Shown here piece after piece: positions 8,628 through 18,068 of a DNA stretch of 20,333 nt. The stretch lies in NCBI GenBank assembly GCA_024511395.1, contig JANELJ010000004.1, positions 1 through 20,333 of the forward strand, read 5' to 3'. Each line of letters begins with the position of its first letter. The first letter of the stretch is position 1. The notes under the pieces are model-generated. The model searched no databases, was not told where the DNA came from, and saw only the letters and a program-made list of their open reading frames with translations. Both the position numbers and the translations under genes were made by a program. The stretch comes from Gammaproteobacteria bacterium. GTDB taxonomy: Bacteria > Pseudomonadota > Gammaproteobacteria > GRL18.

Positions 8628-9971
8628 CTATTTCTTGCCCTTGGAACTCTTTAAGTTGGCCTTCTTCATTAAGCCCTCATACTGATGAGACATAATGTAG
8701 GTTTGTACCTGTGCCATAAAGTCCATAGTTACAACAACAATAATTAATAAGGAGGTACCACCAAAGTAGAAGGGTACGTTCCAGTTTAAAATCAGAAATT
8801 CAGGTAATAAACACACGCCGGTAATATATACCGCACCAATAAGGGTCAGACGACTCATAATGGCATCAATAAAGCGAGAAGTGTTTTCACCCGGTCTGAT
8901 CCCGGGAATAAAAGCACCGGATTTTTTCAGGTTATCCGCTGTTTCCCTGGGATTAAACATAATCGCCGTATAGAAGAAACAGAAGAAGAAAATACCAACA
9001 GCATAAAACAATACATACAAAGGCTGGCCCGGAGATATGGCATCGGCCATAGTCTGCATCCATTCCAGTCCTTCTGTATTGGCAAACAGCTTACCTAAGG
9101 TTGCCGGAAACAAAATAATACTGGAGGCAAAAATAGGTGGAATAACACCCGCCATATTCACTTTTAAGGGAAGATGTGAGGTCTGCGCCGCATACATCTT
9201 ACGCCCCTGCTGACGCTTGGCATAGTTTACGGTTATTCGCCGTTGGGCTCGTTCCACAAAGACCACAAATGCTGTCACTGCAATAATGATCATAATTAAC
9301 AGTAATAACACACCGGAAGAAATCGTGCCTTCACTCTGTAAGGAAAAGGTGCCGTCCAGTGCGGTGGGCAGGCCTGCTACAATACCGGCAAAAATAATCA
9401 GTGAAATACCATTACCAATGCCCCGTTCAGTGATCTGCTCACCCAACCACATTAAAAACATGGTTCCTGTGACCAGAGTTGCTACTGTAGAGATACGGAA
9501 AATAAAACCAGGATCCACGACTACATTGGTCGCTCCGGCAGTCTGACTTTCCAGGGTAATAGCAACGCCAAGCGCCTGGAAGGTCGCCAAACCGACCGTA
9601 CCAATACGGGTGTACTGAGTAATTTTGCGCTTTCCTGCTGCCCCTTCCTTACTCAGTTGTTCTAGGGCAGGTATCACCTTGGTCATTAACTGAATAATAA
9701 TGGAAGCAGAAATATAGGGCATAATACCCAGAGCAAAAACCGATAAACGTTCCAGTGCCCCACCGGAGAACATGTTAAACATGCCTAAAATGGAATCACG
9801 TTGCTGATCAAACAGGGCTGCTAATGCAACCGGGTTGATACCGGGAACCGGAATATAAGTTCCGATACGAAAAACTAATAATGCACCCAGAACAAAAAGA
9901 AGACGGCTTTTTAACTCAGTGAGTTTGCCGCCGCCTAATGAACTGGCCAATTGCGCTGCTGATGCTGCCAC
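8628..9971 (-). CDS. secY: Protein translocase channel subunit SecY
   Basis: 447 residues (E. coli 443), an integral inner-membrane protein with ten transmembrane segments that forms the SecYEG channel. Visible signatures are [20 protein letters not shown] with the plug region, [20 protein letters not shown], and the cytosolic loops [20 protein letters not shown] and [20 protein letters not shown], which bind SecA and the ribosome. It starts at a GTG (9971) with AAGGA 6 nt upstream, and no better ATG is in frame. It lies 45 bp after rplO, its usual place at the end of the spc operon. Confidence 0.98.
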   Translation of the reverse strand: MAASAAQLASSLGGGKLTELKSRLLFVLGALLVFRIGTYIPVPGINPVALAALFDQQRDSILGMFNMFSGGALERLSVFALGIMPYISASIIIQLMTKVIPALEQLSKEGAAGKRKITQYTRIGTVGLATFQALGVAITLESQTAGATNVVVDPGFIFRISTVATLVTGTMFLMWLGEQITERGIGNGISLIIFAGIVAGLPTALDGTFSLQSEGTISSGVLLLLIMIIIAVTAFVVFVERAQRRITVNYAKRQQGRKMYAAQTSHLPLKVNMAGVIPPIFASSIILFPATLGKLFANTEGLEWMQTMADAISPGQPLYVLFYAVGIFFFCFFYTAIMFNPRETADNLKKSGAFIPGIRPGENTSRFIDAIMSRLTLIGAVYITGVCLLPEFLILNWNVPFYFGGTSLLIIVVVTMDFMAQVQTYIMSHQYEGLMKKANLKSSKGKK

Positions 9972-10016
9972 AAATCGTCCTTATACCGTATAGAGTAGTT
10001 GACTGTCAGTTAGTCT

Positions 10017-10448
10017 TTAATCTTCGATTTTTCCACCTGAAGCTTCAATCGCCGCACGTGCACCTTTAGTTGCTTTAATACCTTTTAAGGTAATGGCTTT
10101 GTTAATCTCGCCGGAAGCAAATACTTTTACATTCTTGATGTTTTTCTTGACCAGATTGGCTTTTTTCAGCGCATCCAGATCAACAACGTCATCAAAACGA
10201 TTCAGTTCATGTAAACGAATTTCATCGGTTACAATACCAACACGCGATGTAAAACCAATTTTTGGCAGGCGCTTTTGCAGTGGCATCTGACCACCTTCAA
10301 AACCAACCATTACTTTACCACCGGAACGTGATTTCTGACCTTTATGGCCGCGTCCACATGTTTTACCTGTGCCTGAACCAATGCCACGACCAACACGCTT
10401 GGCGTTTTTCTTTGACCCTTTGGCAGGCTTTAGCGAATTAAGATACAT
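10017..10448 (-). CDS. rplO: 50S ribosomal protein L15
   Basis: 143 residues (E. coli 144), beginning [20 protein letters not shown] and followed by the glycine-rich, basic N-terminal arm ([20 protein letters not shown]). L15 is a late 50S assembly protein that threads into 23S rRNA. The ATG at 10448 is chosen because the family begins with MxLNxLKP and because GAGG near the end of rpmD is correctly spaced. An earlier in-frame start at 10463 would overlap rpmD and add five residues foreign to the family. Only 4 nt separate it from rpmD. Confidence 0.97.
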   Translation of the reverse strand: MYLNSLKPAKGSKKNAKRVGRGIGSGTGKTCGRGHKGQKSRSGGKVMVGFEGGQMPLQKRLPKIGFTSRVGIVTDEIRLHELNRFDDVVDLDALKKANLVKKNIKNVKVFASGEINKAITLKGIKATKGARAAIEASGGKIED

Positions 10449-10452
10449 GATC

Positions 10453-10632
10453 TTATTCCTCAACTTTTAATAAATAGGAAACCTTGTTGATCATACCTCT
10501 GTTTTCAGGGGTATCGATAACTTCAACACTATGGTTAATTCTACGAAGGCCCAGACCGGCAACACAGGCTTTATGTGCTTTCAGTCGACCATTAATACTC
10601 TTGACTTGAGTAACCTTAATTGTCTTTGACAT
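10453..10632 (-). CDS. rpmD: 50S ribosomal protein L30
   Basis: 59-residue gene read directly from the sequence: [20 protein letters not shown] at the start, then [20 protein letters not shown] and the end [11 protein letters not shown]. The length equals E. coli L30 and the GLGLRRI-x-H core is the family hallmark. L30 is a small ferredoxin-like-fold 50S protein next to 5S rRNA. It lies 14 bp after rpsE and 4 nt before rplO, so it is translationally linked to both. Confidence 0.97.
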   Translation of the reverse strand: MSKTIKVTQVKSINGRLKAHKACVAGLGLRRINHSVEVIDTPENRGMINKVSYLLKVEE

Positions 10633-10646
10633 GATTTTACCTGCTA

Positions 10647-11159
10647 TTACTCAGTAATTTCTTCAACTGTTTTACCACGCTTGGCTGCAACATACTCTGG
10701 AGAGCGCATTTGTGATAAACCTTTGATAGTAGCACGAACCACGTTAATAGGGTTCTGTGTTCCAATACATTTGGCCAGTACGTTACGAATACCAACCGCT
10801 TCAAATACTGCACGCATCGCACCACCGGCAATAATACCGGTACCTTCAGATGCCGGCTTCATATAAACACGAGCCGCACCTTCAACACCGTATAAACCAT
10901 ATTGCAGGGTACCGTCCTTAACAGGAACCTTAACCAGGTTGCGGCGGGCATTTTCCATCGCTTTCTGGATAGCCGCAGGCACTTCTTTTGCCTTACCGCG
11001 ACCGAAACCGACGCGACCGTTACCGTCACCTACTACAGTCAGTGCAGCGAAACCAAATACACGACCACCTTTAACCACTTTAGCAACACGATTAACGTTG
11101 ATTAACTTTTCAATCAGATCGTCCTGCGCTTTTTCTTTTGCTTGATTCTTTCCAGCCAT
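10647..11159 (-). CDS. rpsE: 30S ribosomal protein S5
   Basis: 170 residues (E. coli 167). It has the N-terminal double-stranded RNA-binding-like S5 domain ([19 protein letters not shown] and [19 protein letters not shown]) and the C-terminal S5 domain ([20 protein letters not shown]). S5 lies at the mRNA entry channel and influences decoding accuracy. The [12 protein letters not shown] loop, where spectinomycin-resistance changes occur in other bacteria, looks wild type. AAGGG is 8 nt upstream of the ATG. It follows rplR after 11 bp. Confidence 0.99.
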   Translation of the reverse strand: MAGKNQAKEKAQDDLIEKLINVNRVAKVVKGGRVFGFAALTVVGDGNGRVGFGRGKAKEVPAAIQKAMENARRNLVKVPVKDGTLQYGLYGVEGAARVYMKPASEGTGIIAGGAMRAVFEAVGIRNVLAKCIGTQNPINVVRATIKGLSQMRSPEYVAAKRGKTVEEITE

Positions 11160-11170
11160 GATATAAACCC

Positions 11171-11524
11171 TTAAAATTCCAGACCATTTTCACGAGCTGC
11201 ATCAGCCAGTGACTTAACACGTCCATGGTATTTAAAACCACTTCTGTCGAACGCGACTTTGGTAATACCCACTTGTTTTGCCTTTTCAGCTATCGCTTTA
11301 CCGACAACCTTAGCTGCATCACAATTTCCGGTATATTTAACTTCAGATTTAATATCAGCCTGTGCAGTATTAACCGCACAAATGACTTCAGAACCGTTGG
11401 GGGCGATAACCTGAGCGTATATATGTCTTGGTGTTTTGTGGATGGTCAGACGGTTAACCGCTAACTCACTTATTTTTGCACGTGCTCTGCGAGAGCGACG
11501 TAAACGTTTTGCTTTCTTATCCAT
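11171..11524 (-). CDS. rplR: 50S ribosomal protein L18
   Basis: 117 residues, the E. coli length. It has a highly basic start ([18 protein letters not shown]), a central [16 protein letters not shown] segment, and the end [20 protein letters not shown] followed by ENGLEF. L18 binds 5S rRNA together with L5 and L25 in the central protuberance. AGAGG lies 8 nt before the ATG. It sits 20 bp after rplF, in standard spc order. Confidence 0.99.
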   Translation of the reverse strand: MDKKAKRLRRSRRARAKISELAVNRLTIHKTPRHIYAQVIAPNGSEVICAVNTAQADIKSEVKYTGNCDAAKVVGKAIAEKAKQVGITKVAFDRSGFKYHGRVKSLADAARENGLEF

Positions 11525-11544
11525 TACATCTGCCTCTGTCAGTA

Positions 11545-12078
11545 CTATTTCTTCTTAGCTTCTTTACGAACCACATGCTCATCAGCATAACGTACGCCTT
11601 TACCTTTATAAGGCTCGGGTGGACGATAGGAACGAATATCAGAAGCGACCTGGCCGACTTTCTGCTTATCAATTCCGCGGATGATGATCTCGGTCTGGCT
11701 GGGTGCTTCAGCAGTAATGCCTTCAGGCAGCTGATGCTCAACCGGATGAGAGAAACCCAGACTCAGGTTAACTTTGTTACCCTGTACCTGTGCTCTGTAA
11801 CCTACACCAATCAGGGTCAGTTTCTTTTCAAAACCCTGACTGACGCCGGTCATCATATTGATAATAAGTGATTTCATGGTACCTGACATGGCAAAACCAC
11901 ACTTGTCATCTTCGTTTAAAGGACTGAAACCGACTGTGCCGTCTTCAACCGTCATATTAACGGCAGGATGTATGTTCATTTGCATCTGACCTTTACTACC
12001 TTTAACCGAAACTACTTGCCCGTTCTGGGAAATTTCCACACCGGCTGGAATTGCAACTGGTTTTGTTACTCTAGACAT
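11545..12078 (-). CDS. rplF: 50S ribosomal protein L6
   Basis: 177 residues, the E. coli length. The two repeated L6 domains are visible: the first from [20 protein letters not shown], the second from [20 protein letters not shown], with the signature [20 protein letters not shown] near the end. L6 lies near the factor-binding site and the sarcin-ricin loop. AAGGTGA, 5 nt upstream, is a strong ribosome-binding site. The gap to rpsH upstream is 134 bp (12079-12212), far longer than the usual dozen, with no strong structure seen. Confidence 0.99.
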   Translation of the reverse strand: MSRVTKPVAIPAGVEISQNGQVVSVKGSKGQMQMNIHPAVNMTVEDGTVGFSPLNEDDKCGFAMSGTMKSLIINMMTGVSQGFEKKLTLIGVGYRAQVQGNKVNLSLGFSHPVEHQLPEGITAEAPSQTEIIIRGIDKQKVGQVASDIRSYRPPEPYKGKGVRYADEHVVRKEAKKK

Positions 12079-12212
12079 ATATTCACCTTAATGTGTCATA
12101 ATTCTTGGCTATTGTATTAAGCGGACTTAAAGTTTTTAACGAATCATTAAACTCCTGGCAAACCCCAGTTTCCGCATACCCGAGCCGACGACCTTGTTAC
12201 AGGTTCGTCAGA

Positions 12213-12605
12213 TTAGGCCACATAGCACAATACTTCGCCACCTTGTCCTATTTTTTTAGCCGCCAAATCGGTCATAATACCTTTTGAAGTCGATACAATA
12301 GAAACACCCAGACCATCCCAAACCTGTGGAATGTCATTGGCGCCTTTATACTGTCTCAGACCGGGTCTGCTAGCTCTTTTGATCAGTTCAATAACGGGCT
12401 TGCCCTGGAAATATTTCAGGTCAATGGTCAGAACTGGCTTTTTGTCACCGCTAACACTGTGAGACAGAAGGTAACCTTCGTCTTCCAGTACTTTAGCAAT
12501 GGCTACCTTCAGTTTTGATGAAGGCATGGAAACTGAAACTTTGTTTGCAGCTAATGCATTTCTGATACGAGTCAGCATGTCTGCAATTGGATCACTCATA
12601 CTCAT
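12213..12605 (-). CDS. rpsH: 30S ribosomal protein S8
   Basis: 130 residues, the E. coli length. Start [20 protein letters not shown], end [20 protein letters not shown] followed by YVA. S8 is a primary binder of 16S rRNA helix 21 and, in E. coli, the translational repressor of the spc operon. AAGGAG, 6 nt upstream, is a near-consensus ribosome-binding site and supports this ATG over the one two codons downstream. It lies 36 bp after rpsN. Confidence 0.99.
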   Translation of the reverse strand: MSMSDPIADMLTRIRNALAANKVSVSMPSSKLKVAIAKVLEDEGYLLSHSVSGDKKPVLTIDLKYFQGKPVIELIKRASRPGLRQYKGANDIPQVWDGLGVSIVSTSKGIMTDLAAKKIGQGGEVLCYVA

Positions 12606-12641
12606 AACTTTCTCCTTATCTCTTATTCAGAGGCCTGGTGT

Positions 12642-12947
12642 TTACCAGCTGCCTTTACGTAAACCTGGGACATCACCCTTCATGGTGTGCTCACGCAGTT
12701 TGTTTCTTGACAGACCAAACTTACGGAAGAAGCCATGTGGACGACCGGTTATACGACAACGGTTACGCAGACGTACAGGAGAAGCATTTCTTGGCAGCGC
12801 GTTGAATTTTTCACGTGCGGCCATTCTGGCTTCGAATGATGCTTCTGGATCATTCATTGCTGCTTTTAATGCGGCTCTTTTAGCCGCATATTTAGCAACC
12901 ATTTTTTCGCGTTTTAATTCGCGTTGAATCATGGATTGTTTTGCCAT
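12642..12947 (-). CDS. rpsN: 30S ribosomal protein S14 (zinc-independent long form)
   Basis: 101 residues, as in E. coli. Start [20 protein letters not shown], end with the conserved [20 protein letters not shown] and [11 protein letters not shown]. Only one cysteine is present, so this is the zinc-free (C-) long S14, in contrast to the zinc-type L36 of the same cluster. S14 belongs to the 30S head. AAGGA lies 8 nt before the ATG. Only 4 bp separate it from rplE. Confidence 0.99.
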   Translation of the reverse strand: MAKQSMIQRELKREKMVAKYAAKRAALKAAMNDPEASFEARMAAREKFNALPRNASPVRLRNRCRITGRPHGFFRKFGLSRNKLREHTMKGDVPGLRKGSW

Positions 12948-12951
12948 CTGA

Positions 12952-13515
12952 CTATCCTTTTGCTTCTGCGGCTTTTTCTGATTTAAGTGGGAAGTTAAAT
13001 GCTTTCAGCAGCGCTTTGGCTTCCTCATCAGATTTTGCAGTTGTGGTAATGGTAATATCCATACCACGCAGTTTATCAATTTTATCGTAGTCAATTTCCG
13101 GGAATATGATTTGTTCTTTCACACCCATGCTGTAATTTCCACGACCATCAAATGATTTTGGGTTCAGACCACGAAAATCACGAATACGAGGAATTGAAAT
13201 ACTGATTAAGCGCTCCAGAAATTCATACATTCTTTCCTTGCGCAGAGTTACCTTGCAGCCAATTGGATAATCATCACGGATTTTAAAGCCCGCAATGGAT
13301 TTTCTTGCTTTGGTAACAACCGGTCTTTGACCTGCAATCTTGGTCATATCACTGACTGCATGTTCAACTACCTTTTTGTCACCTACTGCATCACCAAGAC
13401 CCATATTTAAGGTGATCTTGGTGATTTTCGGAACTTCCATTACAGATTTGTAATTGAATTCCTTTTGTAACTGAGATACCACGGTATCTTTATATAACGT
13501 TTGTAAAGTTGCCAT
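12952..13515 (-). CDS. rplE: 50S ribosomal protein L5
   Basis: 187 residues against 179 in E. coli; the extra length is a C-terminal tail ([10 protein letters not shown]) after the usual FNFPL end. Family motifs: [40 protein letters not shown], and [21 protein letters not shown]5 binds 5S rRNA and contacts P-site tRNA. AGGACAGG precedes the ATG. Codons 9-14 contain a near-perfect palindrome (13474-13489) at about the place where E. coli S8 binds spc mRNA. It lies 69 bp after rplX, with a small bulged hairpin in that gap. Confidence 0.98.
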   Translation of the reverse strand: MATLQTLYKDTVVSQLQKEFNYKSVMEVPKITKITLNMGLGDAVGDKKVVEHAVSDMTKIAGQRPVVTKARKSIAGFKIRDDYPIGCKVTLRKERMYEFLERLISISIPRIRDFRGLNPKSFDGRGNYSMGVKEQIIFPEIDYDKIDKLRGMDITITTTAKSDEEAKALLKAFNFPLKSEKAAEAKG

Positions 13516-13584
13516 TCGAACCTGTCCTGTTTACTTACTTTAAAGGCGCTTTAAGTGGCTGCTTAGCCAATGACTTTCAGCTAA

Positions 13585-13902
13585 CTAGTTAATGACTTCG
13601 TTATTAGACTTGTAATAACGAACTTTCTTGCCATCTTCCAGGAACTTAAAACCTACCCGATCAGCCTTTCCAGTATCGGCATTGAAAATAGCCACATTGG
13701 AAATATCCAGAGGCATGGCCTGATCAACGATACCACCGGTTTCACCAGTATTTGGATTGCCTTTAACATGCTTTTTAGCGATATTGATATTAGGGATAAC
13801 TACCTTTTTACCGTCGCTAACAAACTTGTCAATCTGACCGCGATTACCTTTATCTTTACCAGCGATAACGATTACTTCATCGCCTGTTCTTAACTTACGC
13901 AT
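13585..13902 (-). CDS. rplX: 50S ribosomal protein L24
   Basis: 105 residues from the ATG at 13902 (E. coli 104). A GTG immediately upstream, at 13905, is in frame and could serve instead, adding one residue. Contains the KOW motif ([20 protein letters not shown]) and the [20 protein letters not shown] signature. L24 is one of the two initiators of 50S assembly. The ribosome-binding site is modest (AAGAGAG). It is separated from rplN by 142 bp that carry a 12-bp hairpin. Confidence 0.97.
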   Translation of the reverse strand: MRKLRTGDEVIVIAGKDKGNRGQIDKFVSDGKKVVIPNINIAKKHVKGNPNTGETGGIVDQAMPLDISNVAIFNADTGKADRVGFKFLEDGKKVRYYKSNNEVIN

Positions 13903-13922
13903 CACTTTCTCTCTTACGTCTT

Positions 13923-13969
13923 TTTAGTGTTGATCACTCCAGAGTCAATCTGATGATATCAACACTAAA
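13923..13969 (-). repeat. 12-bp inverted repeat in the rplN-rplX gap
   Basis: Perfect 12-bp arms TTTAGTGTTGAT (13923-13934) and ATCAACACTAAA (13958-13969). The 23-nt loop holds a further 4-bp stem (CAGA/TCTG). It ends about 20 nt before the rplX start, so it could affect rplX translation or mark an RNase processing site. No U run follows, so it is not a standard terminator. Confidence 0.75.
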
Positions 13970-14044
13970 GTCACACTATTACAGTGCACTTAACTCACTT
14001 GAAATATGCACTAGAAATTATTTAATACCACCGCTACCGAACTA

Positions 14045-14413
14045 TTAAAGAACCTCAGGTGCCAGTGAAATAATCTTCATAAACTTCTCATTACGAAGTT
14101 CACGGGTAACAGGACCAAAGATCCGGGTACCAATAGGCTGATGTGAGGCATTGAGCAGTACTGCTGCATTACCATCAAAACGGATCAGAGAACCGTCAGG
14201 ACGACGTACACCCTTTGTTGTACGAACAACCACGGCATTGTACACATCACCTTTTTTAACCTTACCGCGAGGTATGGCTTCTTTAATGCTGCACTTGATA
14301 ATATCACCAACTTTAGCATATCTTCTGTGAGAGCCACCCAGAACCTTAATACACTGGATTCTTCGTGCGCCACTATTATCGGCAACATCGAGTACCGTTT
14401 GCATCTGAATCAT
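14045..14413 (-). CDS. rplN: 50S ribosomal protein L14
   Basis: 122 residues (E. coli 123). Start [20 protein letters not shown]; conserved [20 protein letters not shown] and [20 protein letters not shown] motifs; ends in SLAPEVL. L14 forms intersubunit bridge contacts and lies where the silencing factor RsfS binds. GGAG is 7 nt before the ATG. It is the first gene of the spc operon, with an extended -10 promoter about 80 nt upstream. Confidence 0.99.
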   Translation of the reverse strand: MIQMQTVLDVADNSGARRIQCIKVLGGSHRRYAKVGDIIKCSIKEAIPRGKVKKGDVYNAVVVRTTKGVRRPDGSLIRFDGNAAVLLNASHQPIGTRIFGPVTRELRNEKFMKIISLAPEVL

Positions 14414-14489
14414 TGTTAATCTCCAAACAATGCGATTAAAGAATGCCTATAAAAGAATGCTTATATAAGCGGTCCCAAGAAAGCCAGCT

Positions 14490-14518
14490 ATTATAGCATG
14501 GGTTTTTGAGTCTTGTAT
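14490..14518 (-). promoter_or_regulatory. Extended -10 promoter of the spc operon
   Basis: On the minus strand TGCTATAAT (14498-14490): a perfect TATAAT preceded by the TGn extension. The -35 region is weak; the best fits are TATACA with an 18-nt spacer or ATACAA with 17. The predicted start is near 14483, about 70 nt upstream of rplN, which matches the place of the E. coli spc promoter between rpsQ and rplN. Confidence 0.85.
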
Positions 14519-14550
14519 AGTACTTCTTTGTAAAGTGTTTTCTCTTGCAC

Positions 14551-14641
14551 CCCGGTTATTCAAAGGGGACAAAGGGGGTTGGCCTTTCGTTTTGCAACTT
14601 AAGAGCCAACCCCCTCAGCCCCCTTCTAAAGAATGAGGAAG
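14551..14641. repeat. Palindromic G/C-run intergenic repeat, copy A (S10/spc boundary)
   Basis: Inverted repeat with a perfect 11-bp core (AGGGGGTTGGC 14573-14583; complement 14605-14615) around a 21-nt loop, continued by imperfect outer arms. The right arm has CCCCCTC, then CCCCCTTCTAAAGAA, which recurs almost unchanged in copy B. The element fills the space between the rpsQ stop and the spc promoter. No U run follows on either strand. Confidence 0.75.
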
Positions 14642-14646
14642 CAGGA

Positions 14647-14916
14647 TTAATTCGCTTTACTGATAACTTCTACCAACTGCCAAGACTTGGTCTTGGACAT
14701 TGGACGACATTCAGTAATGGTTACAGTATCACCAATTCCGCACTCATTGTTTTCATCATGAGCATGCAGTTTGGTTGAACGCTTTATATACTTACCATAA
14801 AGCGGATGCTTAACTTTACGTTCAATCAGCACGGTTATGGTTTTGTCCATCTTGTTGCTCAGAACCTTACCGCTAACTGTTCTTATTTTGTTTTCTTCAC
14901 TCATCTCTTCACTCAT
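14647..14916 (-). CDS. rpsQ: 30S ribosomal protein S17
   Basis: 89 residues (E. coli 84). The S17 core is intact: [20 protein letters not shown], then [20 protein letters not shown] and [10 protein letters not shown]17 is an early 16S rRNA binder. The N-terminus reads [10 protein letters not shown] because a 12-bp unit containing the start codon is tandemly duplicated (14893-14916). The upstream ATG at 14916 is preferred because AGGT lies 8 nt before it; the second ATG (14904) would give 85 residues, closer to the usual length. It is the last gene of the S10 operon, 12 bp after rpmC. Confidence 0.97.
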   Translation of the reverse strand: MSEEMSEENKIRTVSGKVLSNKMDKTITVLIERKVKHPLYGKYIKRSTKLHAHDENNECGIGDTVTITECRPMSKTKSWQLVEVISKAN

Positions 14917-14928
14917 TACGGATACCTG

Positions 14929-15129
14929 TTACTTTGCATTTAAAACGGTTTTAACGCGGGCAATATTGCGTCGAACCATTTTAAAAAGGTGAGGTTTAAC
15001 CGTCTGGCCAGAACCCTGGCTCATTCTCAGGTTAAACTGTTCTTTACGTAATTCATGCAGAGTACTGGTCAGCTCTTCAACTGACTTGTCCCGCAAGTCA
15101 CTTGCTTTTAATCTGTTTTCACTGCTCAT
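14929..15129 (-). CDS. rpmC: 50S ribosomal protein L29
   Basis: 66 residues (E. coli 63). A long two-helix protein with the signature [20 protein letters not shown] followed by [11 protein letters not shown] and [16 protein letters not shown]29 sits at the polypeptide exit and forms part of the SRP and trigger-factor docking area. The N-terminus carries about six extra residues (MSSENR) compared with E. coli. The ATG follows the rplP stop with no gap (TAAATG), so translation is probably coupled. Confidence 0.98.
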   Translation of the reverse strand: MSSENRLKASDLRDKSVEELTSTLHELRKEQFNLRMSQGSGQTVKPHLFKMVRRNIARVKTVLNAK

Positions 15130-15543
15130 TTACATCACCGTACGCTTAACAAAAGTTGTGGAGCAAGGTAATTTTGCAGCTGCAAGCTTGAACGCTTCAC
15201 GCGCTAGTTCTTCAGATACACCTTCCATTTCGTAAAGCATTGAACCTGGCTGGACCTGTGCGACCCAATATTCCACGTTACCTTTACCTTTACCTTGTCT
15301 GACTTCCAGTGGCTTTTTAGAAATTGGCTTGTCTGGAAAAACACGTATCCAGATTTTACCACCACGTTTAATATGACGAGTCATGGCACGACGTGCAGAT
15401 TCAATCTGACGGGCTGTCAGACGACCGCGAGAGGTCGACTTGAGGCCGTATTCGCCAAAACTCACTTTGTTTCCGGTCAGAGCCAGACCGCGGTTACGGC
15501 CTTTCATCTGCTTACGGAATTTTGTTCTTTTAGGTTGAAGCAT
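15130..15543 (-). CDS. rplP: 50S ribosomal protein L16
   Basis: 137 residues (E. coli 136). Start [20 protein letters not shown], then the conserved [20 protein letters not shown], and [19 protein letters not shown], which bears the loop near the A-site tRNA elbow. L16 is a late 50S assembly protein. The ribosome-binding site is modest (AGGT, about 8 nt upstream). It follows rpsC after 43 bp and abuts rpmC. Confidence 0.99.
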   Translation of the reverse strand: MLQPKRTKFRKQMKGRNRGLALTGNKVSFGEYGLKSTSRGRLTARQIESARRAMTRHIKRGGKIWIRVFPDKPISKKPLEVRQGKGKGNVEYWVAQVQPGSMLYEMEGVSEELAREAFKLAAAKLPCSTTFVKRTVM

Positions 15544-15586
15544 TGTCTTTACCTATCTTTATTGTTCCTGATAAGTCCGTTCTGTA

Positions 15587-16270
15587 TTACTTGGACTCGG
15601 ATGATTTCCTGGAAAGTAATTTTTCCTTCATCACAGTCTCTGTATCCAGAACTTCACCTTTAAATATCCATACCTTGACACCAATAATACCGTAGGTGGT
15701 ATTGGCTTCGGCTGTGCCGTAATCAACGTCTGCACGTAATGTATGCAGAGGTACACGACCTTCACGATACCATTCAGCACGGGCAATTTCTGCACCGTTT
15801 AAACGACCGGAAACATTGATTTTGATCCCTTCAGCACCTAAACGCATGGCGTTGGTCACTGAACGTTTCATTGCACGACGGAACATGATACGGCGTTCCA
15901 GCTGCTGAGCTACACCTTGTGCAACCAGAGTAGCGTCCAGTTCAGGCTTACGAACTTCTTCGATATTGATATGTACAGGAATGCCCATCATGGCGGATAC
16001 TTCCTGCTTCAGTTTTTCAATATCTTCACCTTTTTTACCAATCACGATACCTGGACGGGCAGTGTGAATGGTAATTCTTGCATTATGCGCTGGGCGATCA
16101 ATCTGAATATGACTGACGGAAGCATGAGCCAATTTCTTTTCAAGAAAGGATCTTACTTCAATGTCTTTATTCAGGAAATCGGCATAGTCTGAAGAATTGG
16201 CATACCATTTAGATGTCCAATCCTTAATAATTCCCAGGCGAATCCCAACTGGGTGTACTTTCTGTCCCAT
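15587..16270 (-). CDS. rpsC: 30S ribosomal protein S3
   Basis: 227 residues (E. coli 233). Start [20 protein letters not shown]. The KH type 2 RNA-binding domain includes the GKKG loop in [17 protein letters not shown]. The C-terminal S3 domain includes [20 protein letters not shown] and [17 protein letters not shown]3 lines the mRNA entry channel and has helicase activity in E. coli. GGAG lies about 9 nt before the ATG. It follows rplV after 15 bp. Confidence 0.99.
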   Translation of the reverse strand: MGQKVHPVGIRLGIIKDWTSKWYANSSDYADFLNKDIEVRSFLEKKLAHASVSHIQIDRPAHNARITIHTARPGIVIGKKGEDIEKLKQEVSAMMGIPVHINIEEVRKPELDATLVAQGVAQQLERRIMFRRAMKRSVTNAMRLGAEGIKINVSGRLNGAEIARAEWYREGRVPLHTLRADVDYGTAEANTTYGIIGVKVWIFKGEVLDTETVMKEKLLSRKSSESK

Positions 16271-16285
16271 TATTCTGCTCCGCTA

Positions 16286-16618
16286 TTATTTATCACTGAC
16301 TTTCACGACAACATGACTGGTGCGTTTTAAAATTCTATTACCACGGCCTTTGGCACGGGGGCGCATACGCTTGTAGGTCGGCCCTTCGTCAACGAAGATA
16401 GTTGAGACTTTTAATTCATCAATATCTGCGCCTTCGTTATGCTCGGCATTGGCAATAGCTGATTCAAGCACCTTCTTGATAATAACAGCAGCTTTTTTAG
16501 GGCTGTATGCTAATAGATCGAGTGCTGCTTCTACTGGCTTGTTGCGGATCTGATCGGCTACCAGGCGCATCTTTTGAGCAGAAATCATAGCATTTCTTAA
16601 CTTTGCTGAAACTTCCAT
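16286..16618 (-). CDS. rplV: 50S ribosomal protein L22
   Basis: 110 residues, the E. coli length. Contains [20 protein letters not shown], the [20 protein letters not shown] segment, and the extended hairpin [20 protein letters not shown] that lines the nascent-peptide tunnel and meets macrolides. No deletion in that loop is seen. It follows rpsS after only 5 bp; AAGG upstream of the ATG lies partly in the rpsS stop region. Confidence 0.99.
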   Translation of the reverse strand: MEVSAKLRNAMISAQKMRLVADQIRNKPVEAALDLLAYSPKKAAVIIKKVLESAIANAEHNEGADIDELKVSTIFVDEGPTYKRMRPRAKGRGNRILKRTSHVVVKVSDK

Positions 16619-16623
16619 TTTGA

Positions 16624-16896
16624 TTACCTTGCCTTCTTATCTGCAACGTGGCCTCTATAGGTTCTGGTAGGAACCATTTCACCTAATTTGTGACCAACCA
16701 TGTTTTCATTGATTAATATAGGTACGTGCTGGCGACCATTGTGTACTGCGATGGTTAAACCCACCATCTCAGGCATAACCATTGAACGGCGAGACCAGGT
16801 TTTAACTGGCTTGCGGTCATTGGTTTCAACGGCTTTAAGAACCTTTTTCATTAAGTGACCATCTATAAATGGTCCTTTTTTAATTGAACGTGGCAC
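16624..16896 (-). CDS. rpsS: 30S ribosomal protein S19
   Basis: 90 residues (E. coli 92). Start [20 protein letters not shown], then the conserved [20 protein letters not shown] and [17 protein letters not shown]19 forms a complex with S13 in the 30S head near the A site. The start codon is GTG, with GGAG 8 nt upstream; no in-frame ATG fits the family start. It lies 22 bp after rplB. Confidence 0.99.
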   Translation of the reverse strand: MPRSIKKGPFIDGHLMKKVLKAVETNDRKPVKTWSRRSMVMPEMVGLTIAVHNGRQHVPILINENMVGHKLGEMVPTRTYRGHVADKKAR

Positions 16897-16918
16897 TATT
16901 AATACTCCTCAATAACGA

Positions 16919-17746
16919 TTATTTCTTATTACGACGACGTACAATAAACTTATCAGTACGTTTATTACTACGAGTCTTATAACCCTTAGTAGGAGTACCC
17001 CATGGAGATACCGGATGACGGCCTCCTGATGTACGACCTTCACCACCACCATGCGGGTGATCAACCGGGTTCATAGCTACACCGCGAACAGTTGGACGAA
17101 TACCTCTCCAGCGAGTGGCACCAGCCTTACCTAATTTACGCAGACTATGTTCAGAGTTACTGACTTCACCAATTGTTGCTTTACAGTCAATATGAATCTT
17201 GCGCATTTCACCAGAGCGTAAACGCAGGGTGACATAAGCACCTTCACGGGCAACCAGCTGTGCTGAAGTACCGGCACTGCGCGCAATCTGCGCACCCTTG
17301 CCTGGTTTTATCTCAATACAGTGAATGGTTGTACCGACCGGGATGTCACGCAACTGCATGGCATTGCCTGGTTTAATGTCAGATTCTGCACCAGAAAGAA
17401 TGGGAGTACCTGCTGATACACCTTTAGGTGCAATAATATAACGGCGTTCACCATCGGCATATAAGACCAGTGCCAGGTGAGCCGTTCTGTTTGGATCGTA
17501 TTCCAGACGTTCAACTTTGCCCGGGATACCATCTTTATTACGTTTAAAATCCACAACACGGTAATGCTGCTTGTGACCACCACCAATATGACGGGTCGTA
17601 ATCCGGCCATTGTTGTTACGGCCACCGGATTTTGATTTCTTCTGCAGCAGAGGTGCGTAACCTGAGCCTTTATGTAGCTCATCATTCTTGACGCGAACTA
17701 CAAAACGACGCCCTGCTGAAGTTGGTTTGCTTTTAATTACAGCCAT
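16919..17746 (-). CDS. rplB: 50S ribosomal protein L2
   Basis: 275 residues (E. coli 273). An N-terminal OB-like domain ([20 protein letters not shown], then [18 protein letters not shown]) and an SH3-like C-terminal domain, with the signature [20 protein letters not shown] close to the peptidyl-transferase centre. It keeps the histidines considered important for peptidyl transfer and subunit joining. GAGG is upstream of the ATG. It follows rplW after 25 bp, in standard S10 order. Confidence 0.99.
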   Translation of the reverse strand: MAVIKSKPTSAGRRFVVRVKNDELHKGSGYAPLLQKKSKSGGRNNNGRITTRHIGGGHKQHYRVVDFKRNKDGIPGKVERLEYDPNRTAHLALVLYADGERRYIIAPKGVSAGTPILSGAESDIKPGNAMQLRDIPVGTTIHCIEIKPGKGAQIARSAGTSAQLVAREGAYVTLRLRSGEMRKIHIDCKATIGEVSNSEHSLRKLGKAGATRWRGIRPTVRGVAMNPVDHPHGGGEGRTSGGRHPVSPWGTPTKGYKTRSNKRTDKFIVRRRNKK

Positions 17747-17771
17747 CTTTGTTACCTCAACTTTAGCCCGG

Positions 17772-18068
17772 CTATTCGCCCGACATCATCTCTATGGTTG
17801 AACCCTCTGCTAAGGTAACGTACGCTTTTTTCCAGTCTTTACGACGACCGTTCATACGGCCAAAACGCTTAACTTTACCTTTTGCAACACTTGTCTGTAC
17901 TTTTTTAACTTTTACGTCAAAAGCACTTTCCACCGCTTTTTTGATTTCCGGCTTTTTAGCATCAATGGCTACTTTGAATACATATTGGTTATTGTATTCG
18001 GCATTTAATGCACTTTTTTCAGAAATATGCGGCGCAATTAATACGTTGAAGATACGTTCCTGGTTCAT
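17772..18068 (-). CDS. rplW: 50S ribosomal protein L23
   Basis: 98 residues (E. coli 100). Contains [40 protein letters not shown] and the basic loop [21 protein letters not shown]23 lies at the tunnel exit and docks trigger factor and SRP. Its ATG overlaps the rplD stop by 4 nt (ATGA), a sign of translational coupling, and it has no strong separate ribosome-binding site beyond GAGGAG inside the end of rplD. Confidence 0.99.
   Translation of the reverse strand: MNQERIFNVLIAPHISEKSALNAEYNNQYVFKVAIDAKKPEIKKAVESAFDVKVKKVQTSVAKGKVKRFGRMNGRRKDWKKAYVTLAEGSTIEMMSGE

Noticed and set aside
10449..10463. Longer rplO start at 10463
   Set aside because: It would overlap the end of rpmD, add residues not found in L15, and ignore the well-placed GAGG before the ATG at 10448.
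11476..11871. Plus-strand open frame of 131 codons opposite rplR and rplF
   Set aside because: Entirely antisense to two conserved ribosomal genes; judged a chance frame.
14551..14641. Rho-independent terminator after rpsQ
   Set aside because: The stem is strong, but the sequence following it in the transcript is not U-rich, so it is listed as a repeat and not as a terminator.
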